Origin: Thermomicrobiaceae bacterium | GTDB lineage: Bacteria > Chloroflexota > Chloroflexia > Thermomicrobiales > Thermomicrobiaceae | Direction of reading: 5' to 3' | NCBI GenBank assembly: GCA_007123655.1 | Contig: SKKR01000181.1 | Span: forward strand, 1-12,502 | DNA length: 12,502 bases | Shown here: in pieces, positions 6,470 through 12,502 of the stretch | Position numbering within the stretch: position 1 is the first letter of the stretch | Layout of the letters: the number at the start of each line of letters is the position of its first letter | The notes under the pieces: model-generated | What the model was told of the DNA's origin: nothing | Databases searched by the model: none | Seen by the model: only the letters and a program-made list of their open reading frames with translations | Position numbers and translations under genes: made by a program

Positions 6470-7210
6470 TCAGATCCTCGCTTTCATATCATCGACTGAA
6501 CGCACATCGCCGCTCGGAGCACGACCACCAACATAGTGCACGCGCGGCTGGGCGTCGGTCTCTTCCAGCAACCTGAACGACGACTTCTGGGCCAGGATGC
6601 GGGATACCACACTCTTATCGTCATCGAGATCACCGAAATGGAGCGCATACTGCGGGCACATGTCCACACAGGCCGGAACGAGATTGTTCTCCACCCGGTG
6701 TGTACAGAAGGTGCACTTCTCGATGACACCTTTCTCACGCCCGCCGCCGGCCGTTCGTCGGTCCTCTTCGCCGTAGCGCTCGTCGAGGCGCGGATTGTCC
6801 CACGGCGGCATCGGCCTGTCGTTGCCCTGCATGTCTTCTGGATAGACCCAGTCGTCGCGGTACTGTCCATCGCTGGGGGCCTGCCAGTTGAAGTAGTTGA
6901 CACCGTAGGGGCAGGCCACCTCACAGTAGCGACACCCGATGCAGCGCTGCCAGTCCGTTGCAACGATCCCGTCTTCCCGCTTGAAGCGGGCGCCGACGGG
7001 GCAGACCTTCACACACGGTGCGTTGTCGCAGTGCATGCACGGCCGCGGCATGAACCAGACTTTGGTGTTGGGATACGTATTCTCCTCGAACCGGAACACG
7101 TGCATCCAGAACACACCTTCCGGCGTCTTATTCTCGACTTTGCATGCTTCCAGACATGCCCGGCAGCCGATACAGCGATCCAGATCGATGACCATTCCAT
7201 ATCTCGGCAT
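6470..7210 (-). CDS. Four-cluster ferredoxin subunit (DmsB/PsrB/NrfC type)
   Basis: This 246-aa protein has sixteen Cys in four groups as in DmsB/PsrB electron-transfer subunits: Cys13/16/19/23, 58/61/66/70, 90/93/96/100 and 166/169/181/185, enough for four [4Fe-4S] clusters. The last group has the family's C-x2-C-x11-C-x3-C spacing. It starts MPRYGMVIDLDRCIGC; ATG 7210 has a perfect GGGGGAG five bases upstream, so a longer in-frame extension to 7270 is not needed. No signal peptide is present, so it is probably carried out with the Tat-exported catalytic subunit. A proline- and charge-rich loop (about 110-160) lies between the third and fourth groups. It should pass electrons between the molybdopterin subunit and the NrfD-like membrane subunit. 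Confidence 0.94.
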   Translation of the reverse strand: MPRYGMVIDLDRCIGCRACLEACKVENKTPEGVFWMHVFRFEENTYPNTKVWFMPRPCMHCDNAPCVKVCPVGARFKREDGIVATDWQRCIGCRYCEVACPYGVNYFNWQAPSDGQYRDDWVYPEDMQGNDRPMPPWDNPRLDERYGEEDRRTAGGGREKGVIEKCTFCTHRVENNLVPACVDMCPQYALHFGDLDDDKSVVSRILAQKSSFRLLEETDAQPRVHYVGGRAPSGDVRSVDDMKARI

Positions 7211-7220
7211 CTGCTCCCCC

Positions 7221-8750
7221 TTAATCCTGTTCGTCCAGCGGAACGGCCACGATGTCGGCTTCCGCCCCAATGCCGAGGGTCACCGGGAACGACACGTGGT
7301 GGAATCGATTGCCGACGTGATCGTCGAATACGGCAAGCCCGATGTGATAAGTGCGGCCAGGGACCATCGCGTGATCATCCGGGTTTCCGGTGTCGAGTTC
7401 CCGGCGCATCACGACCACCCAGCGCCCGTCTTCCCACCGGCTGTAGGCCAGAATGTCGCCCCGGCTGCCTTCCGGTTCGCGGAGGACGCGACGGGGGATG
7501 ATGTCACCTTCCTGGAATTCGTGGTCCTCGTCGAACTCGATCGCGTTTTCGCCAGGGATCAGGGGGAAGTCAAGTATGTGTTCTTCAAACTCCTCCTCTG
7601 GAATGGCATAGAAGCCGGTGACATCCGGATCGAACATGTAGTCGAACGGAGGTCCCTGGCTGGAAAAGGCGCTCGAGCCTTCGTCCCCGAACCGGCTCTC
7701 CAGCACATAGATGTCATCTGCGAAGCCGAGTGGCCCGCCGCGGGAGCCGCGCCACATCCACATATCCAGGAACTGACCGCTGTGGATCATGGAATCCAGC
7801 TCGTCTTCGGATTTCACCGCATCCCAGGCGCCTGGTTCGCCGGACTCATCGACGTTTCGCGAGTTCAGCAGGTACTTTGCGATCTCTTCTGCGTCGATCC
7901 CATCGACCCCGAGGTACGGATGAGCGTCGACGTCCTCTTCCGGCACCTCATCAGGCATGTTTACCTGACTGTCGTGGCACCCGACGTAGCAGCCAACGCT
8001 TCCGAAGTTTGCTGATGAACCGTCATGCGCCGGAATGTCGCCGTCCGCGACGTTGATCGCGATTCGATCTTCGAAACTTGCGATCTGATCCTCATCGCGG
8101 TCCGCGTCTGGTTTCGGTTGAGACCAGCGCTCCCACTCTTCTCCGTTGTACCGGAACAGGTCGTGGGTGATTCCAGGTCGTTCCGACTCCCATTCCATAC
8201 GGATGTACATGTACTCATCATCGTACGCGGCCCGAACGTCTACATCGATATGCCCGGCTTTGTACCCCGGTCCAAACTCTCCAGCGAACTCCCGGTTGGC
8301 CAGGCTCTGGCCGAGTTCTCGCACGTCACGTTCGAGACCGCCGTGGCATGCAATGCATCCCCCACTCTGGTAGTGATCAACCGGGGGACCATCGAACCCG
8401 TATACGGTTGTTTGATCATCGATCGCATTACCGTGACATGCGGCGCAAGACGTCCCTGCCTCGACACTTTCACTGCCAGGATGCGCGTCACGGATCATCC
8501 GTTGCCACGATGTCTGTAGCGGATAGGTTGTGATCACGGTTGTACCCTGGATGTCATCCCAGGTGCCGGGAAACTCGAAGAGCTGCGGGGACTCATACGC
8601 CGGATACGGACTTTGAACCGATTCCCCATCACGTTCGTCATCATCGGACGCCAGCACAGCGAATGCGGCGAGCCCAATCACCAGAACGCTTAGAGATAGC
8701 GCTAATGCGATCGTCCTTGGCCTGCGGAGTTGAGGTCTTATTCTAGCCAT
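7221..8750 (-). CDS. Membrane-anchored c-type cytochrome with ethylbenzene-dehydrogenase-type heme domain
   Basis: This is a 509-aa exported protein. Residues 13-34 are a signal or membrane anchor after a basic N-terminus. Two classical heme c sites follow, CAACH (102-106) and CIACH (132-136), and a third, CYVGCH (254-259), has three residues between the Cys. The C-terminal half matches the EB_dh / cytochrome c-552 haem-binding domain: WRGSRGGPLGFADD (333-346), then DGRWVVVMRREL (441-452) and a PGRTYHIGLAVFDDHVGNRFHHVSF strand pair (464-488). EB_dh gamma subunits normally bind one b heme and are about 200 aa; here the domain is joined to a c-type region. ATG 8750 follows AGGGGA and lies seven bases after the catalytic subunit stop, so the two are coupled. 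It is probably a periplasmic electron acceptor or donor for the molybdoenzyme. The protein is very acidic. Confidence 0.88.
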   Translation of the reverse strand: MARIRPQLRRPRTIALALSLSVLVIGLAAFAVLASDDDERDGESVQSPYPAYESPQLFEFPGTWDDIQGTTVITTYPLQTSWQRMIRDAHPGSESVEAGTSCAACHGNAIDDQTTVYGFDGPPVDHYQSGGCIACHGGLERDVRELGQSLANREFAGEFGPGYKAGHIDVDVRAAYDDEYMYIRMEWESERPGITHDLFRYNGEEWERWSQPKPDADRDEDQIASFEDRIAINVADGDIPAHDGSSANFGSVGCYVGCHDSQVNMPDEVPEEDVDAHPYLGVDGIDAEEIAKYLLNSRNVDESGEPGAWDAVKSEDELDSMIHSGQFLDMWMWRGSRGGPLGFADDIYVLESRFGDEGSSAFSSQGPPFDYMFDPDVTGFYAIPEEEFEEHILDFPLIPGENAIEFDEDHEFQEGDIIPRRVLREPEGSRGDILAYSRWEDGRWVVVMRRELDTGNPDDHAMVPGRTYHIGLAVFDDHVGNRFHHVSFPVTLGIGAEADIVAVPLDEQD

Positions 8751-8757
8751 CGTTCCC

Positions 8758-11319
8758 CTACTTCCACACTCTGACTTTGACGTGTGAGAACCAGGCGCCG
8801 CCGATGTCCCAGAAGCCGTCACTGAACAACAGCAGTTGATTCGCGCTTGGCTGATCCGGTTTGTTTACATGGTGGGTAATTGCCGCACTGTCCGGCCGAA
8901 TCGCCTCAGTGGTTCTGACGAAGGTTTGAAGCTGCCGGGTTTCACCGGTGATTGGGTTCTGCGATTCAACCGTGACCTCGTCACCATCCTCGAGATCACG
9001 TTCCTCGGCCGTTCTTGGGTTCAGAAGGACCGGGTTATCCGGCATAATCTCGTCGAGCAACGGGTGACTCTTATTAGTTCGCGTGTTTTTGTGCTCGATC
9101 CGCTTGAAATCGACCAGATAGAGGTCAAATTCCGAATCGGCCTCTTCCATCGGTTGATCTGTCCATGTCGGGTATCCCGAATACCTGCTCCAGAGACTTT
9201 CCGGAACATCCCGCTCTCGCATTTCCTCGCGAAGCCGTTCAAAGGCTTCGACATAGAATGCAGCACGAACGCCATCGAATGGTTCGTCCCAAACCGATAG
9301 ATAAAGCTCCTCAGTTGGTATAGGAGAGGACACAACCCCTGCCCGCTGAATTGTTGCCATGTCGGTACCGATACTTTCCATCCAGTTGGACAGTATCGTC
9401 TGCGTGTCCGGTTTTTCATCCAGTGGCAGCGCCAAATTGTCCTCGAGTCCGATGTTCTGGTTGATCAGGTCGATGAATCCGTCCTCGCCGTAGAGGACGC
9501 CCATCTTGTCACAGAGATCCATGTAGATCTCAGTTTCGCCCTTCGAATCGCCCATCGGTTCCATGAGGGGCTGCCGGACCGTCTGCGCCTGGTGGTAGAG
9601 CGTCCGGACGTTCAATGGCCCTTCCCACTTGTCGAGCGTCCCGCAGGGAAGAACGACATCACCGACGTACTCGGCGGTCGCATTCATTTCTGGGGTGACG
9701 ACTGCGACGAACCCGAATCGGCTCCAGGCTTCCATGACTTTGTCCATCGGCCGCGAGCTCATGATTGGGTTGACGAAATGGACCCAGACCGCCATATCTT
9801 CAGGCTGATACGGGATGTTGTATTCCTCTGGGTTGTTCACGGTGTTTGGGAATTGCAGGTATCCGGACGAGCCCATCGGGAACCACTTGGTACCGCCGAG
9901 ATCGAGCCGATCCGGTTCTTCATTCTCTACCGCATCGAGCCAACCTTGATGCGCCTCGGTTGGATCGCCGACTGCTTTGTTCCAGAAATGCGGCCCGCCG
10001 GCCGCTTCCACCGCGCCCAGTACCATGAACGAAAGCAGAATCGCGCGATTGGTCTGGACTGAACTGTGGAATTTAACTGCTGTGCCGTGCATCCCGAATG
10101 CGACCGGTCGATACGGGACCTCGACGCCGTCGATCATCGTCGTGCTGCCGATCCGCGCCTCCTGGCCGAGCTCCCGGGCGATACGCCGGATTTGCTCGGC
10201 AGGAACGCTAGCGACGCTTGATGCCCACTCGGGCGAATACTGACCAACATGATCCAGCAAGTGCTGAAGCGCGGGCTGGACCGTCTCGTCGTTAACCGAG
10301 AATCGGCCGAACAGCGCGGGCTCAATATCGTCGCTGTAGGAGACCGCTTCTTCTTCCTCCGGATCCCAGACGAGCTCGTCCTCCCCGTCACGAAGAAGCG
10401 AACCGTCTTCCCGCACGAGCGAGGGAGCGTTCGTGTGTTGTCGCAAGAACGGCTCGTCAATGAACCCTTCGTTAAGAAGGACATGCAAGACGGCGAGCCA
10501 GAATGTCATGTCGGTGCCCGGCTTGATCGGAACCCACTCGTCGGCCTGGTTTGCGACCGACCGGGCGTACGGATCGATGGATACAACCTTCATGCCCTTC
10601 TCCCGGGCGTTGGCAACCTCGCGAGGGTAGGTGATCTGACACATGCTGGGTCCGCCGGCCTGCGTCAGGTTCCAGTAGCAGATGAGGTAGTTGCATTGCC
10701 GCAGGTCCGGAAGCATGACACCACGATCCCCCCAGGTTGCGAGTACGGCGTCCTGGTGGGCGCCGCCACAGTCGTTACCCCGGCGCCCATAGGAATACGG
10801 CATTCCGGTCGCGCCCCTGAAGGCGTCGTTGTAAATTGATCCGACTTTGTTGCGTCCAGAAACGTAGGCGGTAAGTCTTGGATCAGTGTCCAACGCCTGC
10901 TGGAACCGCTCGGCGACTAGCTCCAGAGCTTCATCCCAGGAAGCATCGCGCCACTCGCCGGGGACGCCCTTTTCATTAGTGCGAATCTTGGGTGTCGTTA
11001 CGCGAGTGGGGTCGTAGAGTGTGGTGATCTGCGCGACCCCCTTCGGGCAAAGCCGCCCCAGGTTCCGCGGGTGTCGATCGTTGCCCTCCAGCTTCACCAC
11101 GCGACCGTTCACGCGGTGGGCAGTCATTCCACAATCCTGTTTGCCGATCCAGCAGGTCGTCTGGACAGTATCCTCGACGATCTCCTCCTGGCTTTGCACC
11201 GATGAAGAAACGAGGGTGTCAAGTTGCGAGAAGCGGCTGCCGGGCCACTGGCTCGCGAGCAGACCGCCACCGGTAACTGCGGCTGTTCCCTTGAGAAATG
11301 TTCGACGACTGACGGCCAT
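8758..11319 (-). CDS. Tat-exported molybdopterin oxidoreductase, catalytic subunit (DMSO reductase superfamily)
   Basis: This is an 853-aa protein. ATG 11319 has GGGGGAAG upstream and gives a twin-arginine signal at once (SRRTFLKG, residues 4-11). The N-terminal iron-sulfur domain reads Cys56-x2-Gly59-x3-Cys63-x27-Cys91, with CPKG after the last Cys as usual, but Gly replaces the second Cys. Molybdopterin-binding blocks follow: SGRNKVGS (154-161), YGRRGNDCGGAHQD (177-190, Cys184 a candidate metal ligand), VVSIDPYARSVANQADEWVPIKPGTD in two blocks (245-270), and GDVVLPCGTLDKWEG. The C-terminal cofactor-binding domain begins near residue 731 (DLYLVDFKR) and carries HHVNKPDQPSANQLL. Length and layout fit the superfamily; I cannot assign a subfamily or substrate. 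The companions (EB_dh cytochrome, four-cluster ferredoxin, NrfD, TorD) mark it as a periplasmic respiratory enzyme. Confidence 0.93.
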   Translation of the reverse strand: MAVSRRTFLKGTAAVTGGGLLASQWPGSRFSQLDTLVSSSVQSQEEIVEDTVQTTCWIGKQDCGMTAHRVNGRVVKLEGNDRHPRNLGRLCPKGVAQITTLYDPTRVTTPKIRTNEKGVPGEWRDASWDEALELVAERFQQALDTDPRLTAYVSGRNKVGSIYNDAFRGATGMPYSYGRRGNDCGGAHQDAVLATWGDRGVMLPDLRQCNYLICYWNLTQAGGPSMCQITYPREVANAREKGMKVVSIDPYARSVANQADEWVPIKPGTDMTFWLAVLHVLLNEGFIDEPFLRQHTNAPSLVREDGSLLRDGEDELVWDPEEEEAVSYSDDIEPALFGRFSVNDETVQPALQHLLDHVGQYSPEWASSVASVPAEQIRRIARELGQEARIGSTTMIDGVEVPYRPVAFGMHGTAVKFHSSVQTNRAILLSFMVLGAVEAAGGPHFWNKAVGDPTEAHQGWLDAVENEEPDRLDLGGTKWFPMGSSGYLQFPNTVNNPEEYNIPYQPEDMAVWVHFVNPIMSSRPMDKVMEAWSRFGFVAVVTPEMNATAEYVGDVVLPCGTLDKWEGPLNVRTLYHQAQTVRQPLMEPMGDSKGETEIYMDLCDKMGVLYGEDGFIDLINQNIGLEDNLALPLDEKPDTQTILSNWMESIGTDMATIQRAGVVSSPIPTEELYLSVWDEPFDGVRAAFYVEAFERLREEMRERDVPESLWSRYSGYPTWTDQPMEEADSEFDLYLVDFKRIEHKNTRTNKSHPLLDEIMPDNPVLLNPRTAEERDLEDGDEVTVESQNPITGETRQLQTFVRTTEAIRPDSAAITHHVNKPDQPSANQLLLFSDGFWDIGGAWFSHVKVRVWK

Positions 11320-11400
11320 AGACTTCCCCCGTATCCTCAAGCTCGCGCAACTACGCCATGGTTGCTTACGCTGCTGCCAAGCTATTCCAACACCGGTTAC

Positions 11401-11414
11401 ACTGTGATGACAGT
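11401..11414. promoter_or_regulatory. Inverted repeat ACTGT-N4-ACAGT, candidate operator
   Basis: ACTGT (11401-11405) and ACAGT (11410-11414) are exact reverse complements around GATG, a 5-4-5 layout like sites bound by CRP/FNR-type dimers, although the sequence is not the FNR consensus. It lies 82-95 bases upstream of the catalytic subunit start and about 30 bases downstream of the predicted transcript start, which would suit a repressor. Confidence 0.35.
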
Positions 11415-11449
11415 CCGGTCACTGGCATTACAGGATCGTGACACAACGC

Positions 11450-11478
11450 ACAATATCGCCTGCTCTGCAATGGATCAA
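11450..11478 (-). promoter_or_regulatory. Candidate promoter of the respiratory operon
   Basis: On the - strand the -35 TTGATC (11478-11473, 4 of 6 to TTGACA) and the -10 TATTGT (11455-11450, 4 of 6 to TATAAT) are separated by 17 bases. The predicted start near 11443 gives a leader of about 120 bases that contains the 11401-11414 dyad. No other pair in the region is as good, but the match is modest. Confidence 0.35.
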
Positions 11479-11682
11479 GTCCCCCTGGAATTGCTTTGCG
11501 TACACAATCACGTTGGTCACTGCCCGTCAACGCCTCGGAGCACACGACGCGCGCTCGGCATCCTGGAGCTGGGATGAGCCGACGATAACCTCGCTCCCTT
11601 TGCGGGCTCCGGGACAGGACAGAGACTTCACCACCCTGGTGCGTCCAGCTGCGGCGTCCATCCGGATCCTGGCCATTACCCT

Positions 11683-11698
11683 GTTACGGAACTGTAAC
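11683..11698. promoter_or_regulatory. Inverted repeat GTTAC-N6-GTAAC, candidate operator
   Basis: GTTAC (11683-11687) and GTAAC (11694-11698) are exact reverse complements around GGAACT, a 16-base dyad about 160 bases upstream of the radical SAM gene. The size and placement suit a dimeric regulator. No known consensus matches it well. Confidence 0.35.
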
Positions 11699-11854
11699 CT
11701 CGATCGCCATTCGTTAATCTTCTGTCGACTGTTCGGCGTCTAACCTCCCCAACATGACGCGGCGACCGATGATGCCCGCGCAACGCTCGCACGTTTGTCC
11801 TGACGTGCAGCCAGCGCGAATCGGGCCATCACTCCATGTGGAAGGTAGACAGGA

Positions 11855-12502
11855 ATGGTGAGGGAGCTCTCGCATCCAATCCCGGCGACACCACGCGGTT
11901 TCGTATTTGATGAAGCGCCCTGGCTCGTGTACTGGGAGATTACGCGGGCGTGCAACCTGGTTTGCCGCCACTGCAGGGCGAACGCTCAGTGTAACCACGA
12001 TCCGAACGAGCTCACGTACGACCAAGGCATCGAGTTGCTGCGAGCGATCCGCCGCTTCGGCGAGCCACCGCCACACCTGGTTATCACTGGTGGAGATCCC
12101 CTCAAACGGCACGATCTGTTTGAGCTGATCGCTGAAGCGACGGGGCTACGGATACCGGTGTCATTGGCGCCGAGCGTGACGGATCTGATGGATGATACGC
12201 TGTTCCCTATCCTCCGTGGATTGGGGGTCAGTGCGATTTCGCTGAGCCTGGACGGCGTTACAGCCGACAATCAGGACGGCATCCGTGGCGTTCCAGGCTG
12301 TTTCGATCGAACGCTTGAAATGGCCAGGGCGGCCGTCGCATGTGGACTGGTGGTCCAGATCAACACGCTTGTCACGGCGGAAACGCGTGCAGACCTGGAG
12401 CAGATGTCGCGGCTTATGTCCGACCTGGGAATCACCCGATGGAGCCTCTTCTTTCTGATTCAGGTAGGACGCGGCAGTTTGCTCCCACAGTTATCGCCGG
12501 AT
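11855..12502 (+). CDS. Radical SAM protein, TIGR04053 (BA_1875)-like, partial at 3' end
   Basis: The first 216 codons are visible and the frame is open to the end of the window. An in-frame TAG at 11846-11848 fixes the start region; ATG 11855 has AGGA directly before it and GAAGG (11841-11845) nine bases upstream, with GTG 11858 as the next choice. The product begins with a short leader, then LVYWEITRACNLVCRHCRA with the radical SAM triad Cys33-x3-Cys37-x2-Cys40, which binds the SAM-cleaving [4Fe-4S] cluster. ITGGDPLKR (about 76-84) supplies the GGD-type SAM-binding motif, followed by SLAPS and ISLSLDG strands and INTLVT. This pattern, especially YWE-x-TRAC and GGDPLKR, resembles the TIGR04053 radical SAM/SPASM family, related in sequence to heme-biosynthesis AhbD/NirJ enzymes. 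The SPASM end is outside the window and the reaction is unknown. It is divergent from the molybdoenzyme operon. Confidence 0.85.
   Translation, partial: MVRELSHPIPATPRGFVFDEAPWLVYWEITRACNLVCRHCRANAQCNHDPNELTYDQGIELLRAIRRFGEPPPHLVITGGDPLKRHDLFELIAEATGLRIPVSLAPSVTDLMDDTLFPILRGLGVSAISLSLDGVTADNQDGIRGVPGCFDRTLEMARAAVACGLVVQINTLVTAETRADLEQMSRLMSDLGITRWSLFFLIQVGRGSLLPQLSPD

Larger units (their letters stand above)
11320..11854. other. Divergent intergenic region
   Basis: This 535-base region lies between the divergent operon and radical SAM gene starts. I find no convincing gene in it. It holds a candidate promoter for the operon (11450-11478), the dyads at 11401-11414 and 11683-11698, and a partly repeated CCGGT-x-AC element (11393-11400 and 11415-11422). 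No good FNR (TTGAT-N4-ATCAA) or sigma54 site is visible. Control by an unidentified dyad-binding regulator is the likeliest reading. Confidence 0.5.

Noticed and set aside
6536..7501. 321-codon + strand frame opposite the ferredoxin subunit
   Set aside because: It is the complement of a gene with sixteen correctly spaced Cys and a strong ribosome binding site; the antisense product shows no domain.
11473..11486. FNR-like half-site TTGAT on the - strand
   Set aside because: The partner half ATCAA is absent at the right spacing; TTGATC is better explained as a -35 element.
11486..11499. Sigma54-like TGG...TTGC element on the + strand
   Set aside because: The GG to GC spacing is one base too short for a -24/-12 promoter.
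11438..11743. 101-codon + strand frame in the divergent intergenic region
   Set aside because: No ribosome binding site, no recognisable domain, mixed codon use, and it spans the predicted operon promoter and the dyad at 11683.

Overview
The window suggests a halophilic or haloalkaliphilic proteobacterium, probably a gammaproteobacterium. This is inferred from fairly high GC, strongly Asp/Glu-rich exported proteins (the lipoprotein at 1007-1711 and the cytochrome at 7221-8750), strong Shine-Dalgarno sites and a Tat-exported respiratory enzyme. No rRNA, tRNA, CRISPR array, insertion sequence or integrase is visible.

Left part (1-1760, + strand): the last 55 codons of a sensor histidine kinase; a 380-base non-coding stretch with several dyads and a plausible sigma70-like promoter; a small secreted protein of unknown function; and a two-repeat DUF305 lipoprotein with a Met/His-rich, very acidic linker, followed by a strong hairpin. 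The content resembles a metal (perhaps copper) stress locus, but this is inference.

Central part (1962-11319, all - strand): nine tightly packed genes that look like one operon. In transcription order they are: a Tat-exported molybdopterin (DMSO reductase superfamily) catalytic subunit; a membrane-anchored c-type cytochrome with an ethylbenzene-dehydrogenase-type heme-binding domain; a four-cluster ferredoxin subunit; an NrfD/PsrC quinone-interacting membrane subunit; a 75-aa membrane protein; a TorD-type chaperone; a 526-aa protein with two 2[4Fe-4S] ferredoxin domains flanking an MvhD-like segment; a 77-aa membrane protein; and a Cys-less carboxymuconolactone decarboxylase-like protein. Several junctions overlap or nearly touch (ATGA, ATGCCTGA, TGATATG). 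The model is a periplasmic molybdo- or tungsto-enzyme exchanging electrons with the quinone pool through the FeS subunit and NrfD, and with a c-type cytochrome. The substrate cannot be read from sequence. The catalytic subunit lacks one of the four Cys ligands expected for its N-terminal FeS cluster, and the cytochrome has an unusual CX3CH motif, so this is the best candidate here for an uncharacterised respiratory system.

Right part (11320-12502): a 535-base divergent intergenic region with a candidate promoter for the operon and two perfect inverted repeats, then the 5' 216 codons of a + strand radical SAM protein that resembles the TIGR04053 (BA_1875-like) family and runs off the window.
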